Part shown: positions 8,273 to 16,686 of the stretch, one piece after another
Layout: every line of letters starts with the position of its first letter
Numbering within the stretch: position 1 is the stretch's first letter
NCBI RefSeq assembly: GCF_001428825.1
Contig: NZ_LMIT01000010.1
Location: 750,586-814,585 of the forward strand
Length of the DNA stretch: 64,000 nt
Source: Nocardioides sp. Root240
GTDB lineage: Bacteria; Actinomycetota; Actinomycetes; Propionibacteriales; Nocardioidaceae
Direction of reading: 5' to 3'
Program-made: the position numbers and the translations under genes
The notes under the pieces: model-generated
What the model saw: the letters and a program-made list of their open reading frames with translations, nothing else
Told to the model about the DNA's origin: nothing
The model's database searches: none

Positions 8273-9154
8273 TCAGGGCATCTTTGGCGGCTCGACGACC
8301 GGCTCCGCGGGGACGCTGGACAGGGCCTTGGCGACGCCGGGAATCTCCCACCGACGACCGTTCTCGAAGGTGTCAACCAGGTGCCAGCCCTCGTACACGC
8401 CGATCAGGTCGCCCACGACTCGGAACACGTGGCCCGTCATGATGCAGTCGGTGGACGCCAGGTAGGCCACGAGCGGTGAGATGTTTCCGGGGTGGTACGG
8501 ATCGAAGTCCGGATCTGACTCGGTCTCGGCGAGGCGCTCGACGAGACCCGGCGTCGCCTGAGTGGTCTGGGTCCGCGCGAAGGGCGCGATGCCGTTGACC
8601 CGGACGCCGACCCGCTTAAGCTCCTTGGACCAGACCTGGGTCATAGCTGCGATTCCGGCCTTGGCGGCGGCATAGTTCGTCTGCCCGACACCGGGCTGCA
8701 TCCCTGCACCCGACGAGGTGTTGATGAGGGCCCGATCCACGTCATGGCCCAGCTTCGACTGCTCCCGCCAGTAGCGCGCAGCGAAGTGGCCGACCGCGAA
8801 TGTCCCCTTGAGGTTGACATCGACGACCGAGTCAAACTCCTCCTCGGTCATGTTGACCAGCATGCGGTCGCGCAGGATGCCCGCGTTGTTGACGACCACG
8901 TGCAGGTCACCGAAGCCCTGCACGGCCGCTTCGACGAGGCCCTCGGCCGCGCTCCAGTCGCTGACGCTGTCGGTGTGGGCGATCGCCCGACCACCGGCTG
9001 CCGTGATCTCTTCAACGACGGCGTGGGCGAGGCCGGGCCCGACGTCGTTGACCACGACATACGCCCCCTCAGCGGCGAACAACAGGGCGTGCTCGCGACC
9101 CAGGCCCTGGCCTGCACCGGTGACAATTGCTACGCGACCCTCAAGAGCAGCCAT
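8273..9154 (-). CDS. SDR-family oxidoreductase, 3-hydroxyacyl-CoA dehydrogenase type
   Basis: A 293-residue short-chain dehydrogenase. It has the cofactor motif T-G-A-G-Q-G-L-G, N-N-A-G at about residue 92, the catalytic serine in I-N-T-S-S-G-A-G and Y-A-A-A-K. The long C-terminal part and overall pattern resemble the dehydrogenase part of multifunctional enzyme type 2 (HSD17B4-like), which oxidises 3-hydroxyacyl-CoA esters. The ATG at 9154 has AAGGA 8-9 bases upstream. In the operon it would act after the hydratase and before carbon-carbon cleavage. Confidence 0.85.
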   Translation of the reverse strand: MAALEGRVAIVTGAGQGLGREHALLFAAEGAYVVVNDVGPGLAHAVVEEITAAGGRAIAHTDSVSDWSAAEGLVEAAVQGFGDLHVVVNNAGILRDRMLVNMTEEEFDSVVDVNLKGTFAVGHFAARYWREQSKLGHDVDRALINTSSGAGMQPGVGQTNYAAAKAGIAAMTQVWSKELKRVGVRVNGIAPFARTQTTQATPGLVERLAETESDPDFDPYHPGNISPLVAYLASTDCIMTGHVFRVVGDLIGVYEGWHLVDTFENGRRWEIPGVAKALSSVPAEPVVEPPKMP

Positions 9155-9223
9155 GGTCCACATCCTTCGTTGCAGTTGGCTGCGCGGCGCAGCACTGGAT
9201 CTCGTGGCGGAAAGGGGTCCGCA

Positions 9224-10372
9224 TCACTTCGCGACACCAACTGCTCGAGCGAGCACCGTGCGCTGGATCTGGGAGCTACCGGCCGTCACGGTGGCGACGC
9301 GCGCCTCGCGCCAGTAGCGCTGCATGTCGTACTCCAGCATGAAGCCGGCACCGCCCATCAGCTGCATACCAGTGTTCGTCGCGCGCTGCAGGGCCTCGGA
9401 GCCGAACAGCTTGGCTGCCGTCACCTCCGTGAAGGCGGGCTTCCCGGCGTCCAGGATGCTTGCTGCCTTGTAGGTCAGGAGCCGGGCTGCCTCCAGGTCG
9501 CAGTACATGTCCGCGATCGGGTGGGCCACCGCCTGGAAAGCCCCGATGGGCCGACCGAACTGCTTGCGCTCGCTCACGTAGTTCCTAGTCATCTCGAACA
9601 CTGTGCTGAGCGCACCGATGAAGCCGGCGCAGGTGAGAGCACGTTCGAGCTCCAGGTTGGAGTGCAGGACGTCCCAGCCTCCATTCAGTTCGCCGAGGAT
9701 CTGGTCGCGCTCGACGCGGACGTTGTCGAAGAAGACCTCATTGGTCCCCAGCAGGTGGCGACCGACCGTGCGCAGTCGTCGTACCTCGATGCCGGGGGTG
9801 TCCGCCGGGATCAGGAACATCGTCATCCCGCCGTGGCGGCCCGCGCCTGGATCCGTGATCGCGGTGACGTGCAGGATCGTGTTGGGTAGCCCCGCTCCGG
9901 TGATGTAGAGCTTCTGCCCGTTGAGGACGAACCCGCCGTCCTCCTCCCGGGCCGTCGTGCGGATGCTGGCTGCGTCGCTGCCGGCCTCGGGCTCGGTCAT
10001 GCAGATGCTGTAGCGCTCCGCACCAGAGATCGCGCGCGGAAGGTGGTACGCCTTCTGAGCCTCGGTGCCGTTACGCAGGATGTTCATGCCGAGGAAGATC
10101 GTGTTGCCGTAGCCAGCGCCGAACTCGAGGCCGCGGCGAGCAAGCTCCTCCGCCACGATGACCATGCCGGTGACACCTTGGCCGCCACCGCCGTACTCCT
10201 CGGGGAGCGGGAGGCCGTAGTAGCCGAGCGACGCGAGAAGGCCGTAGAACTCCTCGGGGTAGTGGGCCGCTTCGTCCCACTCCTTGACGCGCTCCTGCGG
10301 TGCTTCCTTGTCGATGACCTCGCGCACGGCAAGGCGCAGCGCGTTCTGGTCTTCGGTTTCGTCGAAGTTCAT
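9224..10372 (-). CDS. Acyl-CoA dehydrogenase
   Basis: A 382-residue flavoprotein with the full acyl-CoA dehydrogenase layout: the helical N-terminal domain, the beta domain with I-C-M-T-E-P-E-A-G-S-D, and the C-terminal R-K-Q-F-G-R-P-I motif. The position of the catalytic glutamate in most short/medium-chain enzymes (E-G-T-S) is alanine here (A-G-S-S-Q-I-Q-R). A glutamate is present on the earlier helix G (L-E-L-E-R), as in isovaleryl-CoA dehydrogenase. This points to branched or bulky substrates. The ATG at 10372 was taken; a GTG two codons upstream is equally possible. Confidence 0.88.
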   Translation of the reverse strand: MNFDETEDQNALRLAVREVIDKEAPQERVKEWDEAAHYPEEFYGLLASLGYYGLPLPEEYGGGGQGVTGMVIVAEELARRGLEFGAGYGNTIFLGMNILRNGTEAQKAYHLPRAISGAERYSICMTEPEAGSDAASIRTTAREEDGGFVLNGQKLYITGAGLPNTILHVTAITDPGAGRHGGMTMFLIPADTPGIEVRRLRTVGRHLLGTNEVFFDNVRVERDQILGELNGGWDVLHSNLELERALTCAGFIGALSTVFEMTRNYVSERKQFGRPIGAFQAVAHPIADMYCDLEAARLLTYKAASILDAGKPAFTEVTAAKLFGSEALQRATNTGMQLMGGAGFMLEYDMQRYWREARVATVTAGSSQIQRTVLARAVGVAK

Positions 10373-10438
10373 TGCCACGATTCCATTTCTTTGATGCCGT
10401 GCGCTGGACGGGCGGGAACGCTCCCAACCCCTAGGACT

Positions 10439-11629
10439 TCAGCTTCCTGCGACCGTTCCCGACTCGCGGAGGGCAGCGATCGCCTCCGGGGTGTAGCCCA
10501 GCTCCGCGAGGACCTTGTCGGTGTCCGCACCCAGCTGGGGAGCGGAGGCCAGGGCCGGAATGTCGTACGCCTCTGACGTGAAGGGCATGCGCACGGCCGT
10601 GTAGCGCTGGTCGCCGGACTCGCTCTGCACGAAGGTGTTGTTCTGCCGTGCTTCCTCGCTGCGCATCACGTCGACGTGGGCGAGCACGGGGCCTGCGATG
10701 ATGCCGTTACGACGGAATCGAGCCGTCCACTCGTCGCGCGTGCGCGCGCCGATGGCGTTCACGAGCTCGGTGCGCAGCAGCTTCCGGTTCGCGACACGCG
10801 ACGATCCGTCTGCGAACCGGGGGTCGCTGTAGAGGTCCGGCCTCTCGATGGCCTCGCACAGGAGTCGCCACTGCTCGGGAAGATAGGCCGCCATCTGGAT
10901 GTAGCCACCGTCGGACGTCTCGAACATGTCGGTGGGATAGGCCAGCTCCCCACCAGTGTTGCCTGTCCTGGACACCTCGGAGCCGGTCACGGACGCCTCG
11001 ACGAAGTAGTGACCCTGCAGGAAGGCGCTGACGTCGTAGAGGGACGTGCTCACGTGCTGCGGCTCGCCGGTCATGTCGCGAAGTCGCAGGGACGCCAGGA
11101 TCGCCTGGGCCAGTGCCAGGCCCGCCGCGCCGTCCACGACCTGGAAGCCCACCTTGAACGGGTGGCCGTCCGGGTCGCCCGTCGCGGCCATGATGCCCGT
11201 CTCGGCCTGGACGACGGCGTCGACACCCTTCCTGGCTGCCCCGGCGCCCCGGTGCCCGAATCCGGACAAGGACGCGTAGACCAGGCGCGGCTGGATCTTG
11301 ACGAGATCCTCGTAGCCGAGGCCCATGCGATCCATCGCTCCAGGACTGAAGCCCTGGACGACGATGTCGCAGTCGGCGACCAGCTTCTTGACGATCTCCT
11401 GCGCCTCGGCCCGCTTGAGGTCCATCGACACCGAGCGCTTGTTGCGGTTGTAGGCGAGGAAGATCGTCTTCAACGAGGCGCCGAGGCGGCGCGAGAGCTC
11501 GCCGTCGAGCTGCTCGATCTTGATGACTTCGGCGCCCATGTCGGCCAGCAACATCGTCGCCGACGGGCCCGCCATCAGCTGCGTGAAGTCGAGGACCTTC
11601 ACCCCCGACAGAGGCTTGAGAGTGCTCAT
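10439..11629 (-). CDS. Family III CoA-transferase (CaiB/BaiF type)
   Basis: A 396-residue family III CoA-transferase. These enzymes move CoA from a donor thioester to a carboxylic acid through an aspartyl intermediate. The typical opening (P-L-S-G-V-K-V-L-D-F), M-G-A-E-V-I-K-I-E and the catalytic aspartate in G-V-D-A-V-V-Q-A-E-T-G are present, and the length is standard. It lies 12 bases after the citrate-lyase-like gene, so the two are almost certainly co-transcribed. Inferred role: activation of the substrate acid, or formation of the CoA ester that its neighbour cleaves. Confidence 0.88.
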   Translation of the reverse strand: MSTLKPLSGVKVLDFTQLMAGPSATMLLADMGAEVIKIEQLDGELSRRLGASLKTIFLAYNRNKRSVSMDLKRAEAQEIVKKLVADCDIVVQGFSPGAMDRMGLGYEDLVKIQPRLVYASLSGFGHRGAGAARKGVDAVVQAETGIMAATGDPDGHPFKVGFQVVDGAAGLALAQAILASLRLRDMTGEPQHVSTSLYDVSAFLQGHYFVEASVTGSEVSRTGNTGGELAYPTDMFETSDGGYIQMAAYLPEQWRLLCEAIERPDLYSDPRFADGSSRVANRKLLRTELVNAIGARTRDEWTARFRRNGIIAGPVLAHVDVMRSEEARQNNTFVQSESGDQRYTAVRMPFTSEAYDIPALASAPQLGADTDKVLAELGYTPEAIAALRESGTVAGS

Positions 11630-11641
11630 GGCTCGCTGCGC

Positions 11642-12436
11642 TCAGGCATCTTCCGGCAGGGGGCCGGTGTAGGCAACCTGGTCGACGGGCACGTGACGCC
11701 ACGTGTTGCCCTGCTCGATCTCCTCCAGGTAGTGAGCCGCCAGGCCGACCGTTCGGGGCGTGACGATCAGGACCCGCGCCACGTCCGGCTTGAGGTCGAG
11801 GTCGAGAAGGATGGCAGCTGAAGCGCCGTCGATGTTGGCTCCGACCCGGCGTCCGATGGCCGCAGCCAGCTCGTCCTCGAGGTGGGTGAGCAGCGCGCAG
11901 TGGTACGCGAAGACGCCCTGCTCCTTCGCCAGCTTGAGCAGGATGGGCGTGCGGAAGTCGGGATCGTGCTGCGGGTGGCCGAATCCGTCGAGCGGCGCCC
12001 GGCGCGCCCTGGCATCGGCGACCATCTCCTTCGCTGCCAGCCGGAGCGCCTCGTCGGTGACCTCGCCCTCAGCCTTGACCCGCTCCACGACCGAGTGGAG
12101 GTTGCGAGCCAGCTCTTGGCCGGCGCCTCCCTGGATGTCACCGAAGGTCAGCGCGCCGCCGGCGATGGCCGCCTGGATCGGCACGCCGTAGGAAGCGAGG
12201 AGCCTCGCGACGGTGCTCGACGGCGCGATGCTGTGGTCCATCACGGAGATCAGGAGTGCTTCGAGGACCTTGGCTTGACCCGGTGTCGCGCGCTTGCCCG
12301 CCAGGATCAGGTACGCCACCTCGGCGAACGACGCCTTGCCCATGAGCTCGCTCATCCGCTCGCCCCTGACGATGAGGTCGTGGGGCTCGATCTTGGAGAT
12401 CGCCGTCTCCCACGAGTTCGTATCTCTTGCAGCCAT
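11642..12436 (-). CDS. Citrate synthase-superfamily protein, citryl-CoA lyase-like
   Basis: A 264-residue protein equal to the compact C-terminal half of citrate synthase, the size of citryl-CoA lyase. Candidate catalytic residues match the family order: a histidine in D-H-S-I-A-P-S-S, a second in G-F-G-H-P-Q-H and an aspartate in A-N-I-D-G-A-S. The family cleaves (or forms) tertiary 3-hydroxyacyl-CoA thioesters, releasing acetyl-CoA and a 2-oxo acid. The ATG at 12436 has AGGAG five bases upstream. It is the first gene of the catabolic operon and is paired with a CoA-transferase. Together these could activate and split a citrate-like or citramalate-like acid, which is a hypothesis. Confidence 0.8.
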   Translation of the reverse strand: MAARDTNSWETAISKIEPHDLIVRGERMSELMGKASFAEVAYLILAGKRATPGQAKVLEALLISVMDHSIAPSSTVARLLASYGVPIQAAIAGGALTFGDIQGGAGQELARNLHSVVERVKAEGEVTDEALRLAAKEMVADARARRAPLDGFGHPQHDPDFRTPILLKLAKEQGVFAYHCALLTHLEDELAAAIGRRVGANIDGASAAILLDLDLKPDVARVLIVTPRTVGLAAHYLEEIEQGNTWRHVPVDQVAYTGPLPEDA

Positions 12437-12865
12437 TCCCACTCCTAGTTAGCCGTGTGCCGGAACTACGTCGGGACTCCGGTGCTGCGCCGATCCGTCC
12501 CGCTCCCCTGAGGTCGCGCGGCCCGCTCTGCCAATCTCGGCACTCGTCGCGAGCGCCAGAACGGCTGCTCTTCCTGTTGTCCACCAGATCCCGGCGTTCC
12601 GTCTAGCGGCACGCCGTACCGCTTGTCGGTACGACCACGGTAGTGCGATGGAACCCCTCCGTCAAGGGCCTCGAGTGGCGACGGTCACTGAGATCTGCGA
12701 GGCCGGGTGTCGCGAGGGCGGCGTCCAGCGCGCCATCGAGGTGCGCGGGCAGGCAGTGATGCAGGGAGAACGACGCGCGCGAACACCCGCCCAGTCGTGG
12801 CTGGGCGGCAGGCTCGATGGCGCGCGAGTAGTCCCTATGGCGGCTGGACCGCGTGACGCGCTCGG
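12437..12865. other. Intergenic stretch upstream of the catabolic operon
   Basis: This 429-base gap lies between the operon's first gene (start 12436) and the 3' end of the aldo/keto reductase gene. It holds the 17-bp inverted repeat at 12616-12632. I see no credible gene on either strand: the open frames here lack family signatures and ribosome binding sites. The operon promoter is presumably here, which gives a leader of up to about 180 bases. Confidence 0.5.
12616..12632. promoter_or_regulatory. Putative operator, perfect GTACC-N7-GGTAC
   Basis: A perfect inverted repeat GTACC-GCTTGTC-GGTAC, extended to seven-base arms by flanking C and G (12615-12633). Together with the preceding GGCACGC block it aligns with the region before the ABC transporter (23629-23654): 17 of 25 positions are identical. 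It is the best copy of the motif shared by the IclR gene, this operon and the transporter. Confidence 0.5.
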
Positions 12866-13834
12866 CTACCGGCTTCGCGCGCTGCTCGGCGGGGGGCCGG
12901 GCCGGGCGCGGTAGCCCGCGGCATGGAGCAGCCCGTACCACTCCGGGCGGGCGAGCGTGACCTCGGCACAACGAGCGGCCTCGGCGATGCGCGCCGGGTT
13001 CGTCGAGCCAAGGAGCACCTGCGCGGCGGCCGGATGCCGCAGGATCCACGCCGCCGCGATCGCGGCGGGAGGCACCTCATGGATGTGGGCCAGCTCATCG
13101 ATGGCGGCGTTCAGCACGGGGAAGTCGGACGATCCGAGGAAGACCCCTCGTGATCGTCCGGCCTGGAACGGTGCCCAGGCCTGCACGGCGATTCCCTTCG
13201 TCCGGCAGTAGTCGAGTACCCCTCCACCATCTGCCACTAGTGCCTGCTCGGATCCCTCGATGTTCATGGCGAAGCCCTGCGCGACCGCGGGTGCGTGTCC
13301 GAGCGAGAGCTGCAGCTGGTTCGCGACGATTGGCTGATCCACAGCGGTGGCCAACAGGTCCATTTGTCGTGGCGTGTGGTTAGACACCCCGAACGCAAGG
13401 ACCTTGCCCGCTGCGGCGAGATCGTCGAACGCACGAGCCACCTCGTCCGGCTCGACGAGTGCGTCAGGACGATGCAGCAGGAGGATGTCGAGGTAGTCCG
13501 TGCGAAGTGCCCGGAGAGATCCTTCGACGGACGACACGATGTGGTCGTAGCTGAAGTCGAGGTAGGGCCCCTCGGCGACGGTTCCACACTTGGTCTGCAG
13601 CGTGATTTCCTCCCGCTGCGATGCCGTGAGGTGCAGCGCATCTCCGAAGCGCGTCTCGCATTCGTGCGGCCGGGAGCCGTAGACCGCTGCGTGGTCGAAG
13701 AAGTCGATGCCCACGTCGCGGGCCGCGGCGTACCAGCCACGCATGGCATCGTCGTCGAGCTCCCGGATGCGCATGCACCCGAGCCCGATCGCGGAGGACG
13801 GACGCTGGACACCCGGGAAGCTCACGGCGCCCAC
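12866..13834 (-). CDS. Aldo/keto reductase (YdhF-like)
   Basis: A 322-residue NADPH-dependent aldo/keto reductase. The catalytic tetrad is visible: Asp and Tyr in F-D-H-A-A-V-Y-G, Lys in L-Q-T-K-C-G and His in L-L-L-H-R-P-D. The cofactor end G-S-T-N-P-A-R is also present. Among family branches it most resembles YdhF-type oxidoreductases, but the substrate is unknown. The start is uncertain: I took the GTG at 13834 with GGGGA four bases upstream; GTG at 13825 is also possible. It is on the same strand as the catabolic operon but 429 bases away. Confidence 0.82.
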   Translation of the reverse strand: MGAVSFPGVQRPSSAIGLGCMRIRELDDDAMRGWYAAARDVGIDFFDHAAVYGSRPHECETRFGDALHLTASQREEITLQTKCGTVAEGPYLDFSYDHIVSSVEGSLRALRTDYLDILLLHRPDALVEPDEVARAFDDLAAAGKVLAFGVSNHTPRQMDLLATAVDQPIVANQLQLSLGHAPAVAQGFAMNIEGSEQALVADGGGVLDYCRTKGIAVQAWAPFQAGRSRGVFLGSSDFPVLNAAIDELAHIHEVPPAAIAAAWILRHPAAAQVLLGSTNPARIAEAARCAEVTLARPEWYGLLHAAGYRARPGPPPSSARSR

Positions 13835-14049
13835 GGAATCCCCGACTCCCGTGCGCCGCCCGTTCCAGGCACGCCTCCAGCACAAGCGCGTCGCCGCACT
13901 TGTTCGGCCGATCGGCGGTCAGGCCGGTTCCTGTCACGCCACTCACTCATGACTCCACCTTTGTGTCCTTGTCTGTGGTGCGGGCCGTCCGCAAGTGGAC
14001 CTGTCGTGGTCGTGGCGCCGTCGCTCGACGACGCGCATCTCCTAGCTGC

Positions 14050-14967
14050 TCACGCCAGCAGAGCGACGATTACGATCACGACCGGCACGCATCCGAACGT
14101 GCTGACGAAGATCGCGTCCCGAGCCAGCAGTTCCGCGCGCTGGTAGCGGCTGGCGATGACGAAGACGTTCTGCGCTGTGGGGAGTGCAGAGATGACGGTC
14201 ACCGCGAGGAGGCTTTCGTTGTCGAGACCGATCAGCCGACCCACCACGTAGGCGACGGCCGGTTGCACGAGGAGCTTGAGGCCGACGGCCAGCCCCAGAT
14301 CGGCCGCCGGCACCCCGCGGCCCGGCAGGGGGCCGAGTCGGAGGCTGACGCCGTATGCCAGAAGCATTGAGGGAACGGCCATACCGCCGATCAGAGCGAT
14401 CGGAGCGTTCACCACCTCCGGAACGCGGAGCTCCGCCAGCGTGACCCCAACGCCAGCGAGGCTGGCGACCGTGATTGGGTTGCGCAGCGGTCTGCTTGCC
14501 ACGCTGCGCAACGATGGGCGCCCTGAGTTCCGGGCCGCGTCGAGGACCATGAGCGCCGGGGGTTGCAATACGAGCAACTGCAGGAGCAGGATCGGCGCGA
14601 TCAGGGCTGTGTTCCCCAGGACGTAGGCCGCGATGGGCAGCCCGAGATTGCCCGCGTTGCAGTACGACGAACACATGGCCGCGACCACGGTCCGAGCAGA
14701 TCCGTCGCGACGCACGATGCCGACCACAACGGTCGCCGACAACGTGCAGAGAACGCCGGCCGAGATTGCGACGAGGTTCCCGGAGAAGACCTCGGCAATG
14801 TCGCTCTCCTGAAGCACCGTGAACAGCAGGGCCGGGCTGGCCAGGAAGAACGCGACCGCGCTGAGGGTCCGCTGTCCTGCGCTGTCGACGACGCCGAGAT
14901 GGGCCAGGAGTGCGCCGAAGCCAATCACGACCCCGATGACGGCGAAGCCGTCGAACACGCCTGCCAC
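14050..14967 (-). CDS. AEC-family (auxin efflux carrier-like) transporter
   Basis: A 305-residue protein with about ten hydrophobic helices in two halves and the family's central N-A-G-N-L-G-L-P motif. AEC members such as MdcF and MleP move dicarboxylates or related organic acids. The GTG at 14967 lies 13 bases after the stop of the CocE-type hydrolase gene and has no clear Shine-Dalgarno site, so translation probably depends on coupling. Likely role here: uptake or export of an organic acid released by the hydrolases, which is inference from context. Confidence 0.8.
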   Translation of the reverse strand: MAGVFDGFAVIGVVIGFGALLAHLGVVDSAGQRTLSAVAFFLASPALLFTVLQESDIAEVFSGNLVAISAGVLCTLSATVVVGIVRRDGSARTVVAAMCSSYCNAGNLGLPIAAYVLGNTALIAPILLLQLLVLQPPALMVLDAARNSGRPSLRSVASRPLRNPITVASLAGVGVTLAELRVPEVVNAPIALIGGMAVPSMLLAYGVSLRLGPLPGRGVPAADLGLAVGLKLLVQPAVAYVVGRLIGLDNESLLAVTVISALPTAQNVFVIASRYQRAELLARDAIFVSTFGCVPVVIVIVALLA

Positions 14968-14980
14968 AGTCAGTCAGTGC

Positions 14981-16642
14981 TCAGATGGCGACCACGGGCA
15001 GCTCGACGTACGACGGTCGATCTGCGTCGTGGAAGAGCGTCTGATGCGCCGCGACGAAGTCGGCCGATTGCTGGTCGCCGGTGTTCAGGTTGCGGTCCCA
15101 GCGAGGGAAGCAACTGTTGGTGACCTGCACCCTGATCCTGTGACCGGCCAGGAACACATTGCTGGTGGCCCAGAGATCGATCTCGATCCCCTGCACCTCG
15201 TCCGCGCCGCTGTCGAGTCGCCGAATGCCGTCGCACAGGTTGAAGGACTGCCCGTCAGGATGCACGTCGCACAGGCGCGCGACCCAGTCGGTCGACGGCG
15301 CCGAGCTCTGCACGTGCAGCTTCACCCGGATCGGCCCGGTCACCTCCAGATCCTGCTCGAGCACTTCCGAGGTGAAGACGAGGACGTCGTCCCTGGCCTC
15401 GACGGACGTCTGTTCGAACGGACCGCGGCCGGGGCCCACGCCGAGCGGCCCGCCCCAGGTCGGTACGGGGTCCGCCGGGTCGTAGGTGATCTCGCTCGGG
15501 TTCTCGTTGACGGGAGGATCTGTGCTGAGGCTGCCACCAGCGTGCAGGTGCCACTGCTCCGTACGAGCTCGTTCGAGGGGCCAGGTTTCCTCGTCACGCC
15601 ACCTGTTGAGGCCCATCACGAAGATCCTGACCGGGGACGACGCCGGGGCATGGTTGTCGTCGGTGAGGTGACGCCTCAGGAAGGCCAGCACCTCATCGCA
15701 CCAGGTGCCGTTCGGGTGCGTCCCCGCATCTCGCAGGGACATCAGGCCGTAGTCCTGGTCGCCGACACGTCCACCGAAGTCCTCGTGCGTCCAAGGCCCG
15801 ACGATGACACGCGACTCTCGTCCGAGGTCGCGCATCGCCATATAGGCGTCGAGCGTCCCCTGCAGACAGCTGTCGAACCAACCGCCGGTGTGCAGGCTGG
15901 GGACTTCGACGCGCGCATAGGAGCCTGCCACCCGCATGTGCTGTGTCGCGGCGACGTCGTTGGCACTGCTCGGCTCCACGAAGAGTGGCGTCCCGTGGCG
16001 TCGTAGGACGGGCAGTTCGGAGACCGGTAGCCCCCAGTAGCCGTCGGCCTCGAGCCGGTCGAAGTCTTCAACCATTGACGCCGCCCGGGCGGCCCTCTCT
16101 TCATTCGTCAGCTCTTGGCGCGTCAGCCAGTTGAACCCGGAAGCCAGCGACCATGAGGTGATGACCGAGATCTGGGTCGCGCCGCCGCGGGCGACCAACG
16201 CTTCGCGGGGCTCTGCCCACGTCATCAGGGGCGTGATCGCGTGAAGCGCAGTCGGTTGCTCCATTGCGGCACGCCACTGCGTGTGACCGCAGTAGCTGCC
16301 ACCAACCATGCCGACGCGGCCATTGGATCCGGCCAGTTCGGCCGCCCAAGCGATCGTGTCCGCGCCATCTCGCCCTTCATGGTGCAGGGGCTCCCAGACG
16401 CCGTCGGATGCGTACCGGCCGCGGACGTCTTGAATGACCATGATGAATCCCTTGCGGGCAATCTCGGTCGGGGAGAAGCCGTTCCACCAGTTGCCCCAGA
16501 TGTCACTCTTGTCGTAGGGCGTGCGGACGACCAGAGTGGGCCACCTTCCCGTTCCGACGGGCCGATACACATCCGCCCTCAGCACGACGCCGTCGCGCAT
16601 TGTCGCGGGGACATCGAGCTCCACCTGCAGGGTTGGCGGCAT
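14981..16642 (-). CDS. CocE/NonD family hydrolase (S15-type alpha/beta hydrolase)
   Basis: A 553-residue protein with the cocaine-esterase layout. An N-terminal alpha/beta-hydrolase domain carries the nucleophile in G-G-S-Y-C-G and the histidine in P-W-T-H-E. A C-terminal jelly-roll domain is recognisable from V-Q-S-S-A-P-S-T-D-W-V-A-R-L and the S-C-F-P-R-W-D-R-N segment. The family hydrolyses bulky esters or acylated substrates. The ATG at 16642 was chosen because AAGGAG lies six bases upstream; a GTG at 16690 overlapping the previous stop would add 16 residues. It forms one operon with the esterase upstream and the AEC transporter downstream. Confidence 0.88.
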   Translation of the reverse strand: MPPTLQVELDVPATMRDGVVLRADVYRPVGTGRWPTLVVRTPYDKSDIWGNWWNGFSPTEIARKGFIMVIQDVRGRYASDGVWEPLHHEGRDGADTIAWAAELAGSNGRVGMVGGSYCGHTQWRAAMEQPTALHAITPLMTWAEPREALVARGGATQISVITSWSLASGFNWLTRQELTNEERAARAASMVEDFDRLEADGYWGLPVSELPVLRRHGTPLFVEPSSANDVAATQHMRVAGSYARVEVPSLHTGGWFDSCLQGTLDAYMAMRDLGRESRVIVGPWTHEDFGGRVGDQDYGLMSLRDAGTHPNGTWCDEVLAFLRRHLTDDNHAPASSPVRIFVMGLNRWRDEETWPLERARTEQWHLHAGGSLSTDPPVNENPSEITYDPADPVPTWGGPLGVGPGRGPFEQTSVEARDDVLVFTSEVLEQDLEVTGPIRVKLHVQSSAPSTDWVARLCDVHPDGQSFNLCDGIRRLDSGADEVQGIEIDLWATSNVFLAGHRIRVQVTNSCFPRWDRNLNTGDQQSADFVAAHQTLFHDADRPSYVELPVVAI

Positions 16643-16648
16643 GTCGAT

Positions 16649-16654
16649 CTCCTT
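16649..16654 (-). promoter_or_regulatory. Ribosome binding site AAGGAG that fixes the CocE-type start
   Basis: AAGGAG on the minus strand, six bases before the ATG at 16642. It lies inside the longer reading frame that begins at the overlapping GTG (16690) and is the main reason for preferring the shorter protein. Confidence 0.7.
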
Positions 16655-16686
16655 GTTCGTGGCAAGGCTGCGTTCGAAGTTGACGG

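Noticed and set aside
12648..12914. An 88-codon frame in the gap upstream of the catabolic operon
   Set aside because: No ribosome binding site, no family signature, and it overlaps the aldo/keto reductase 3' end in antisense.
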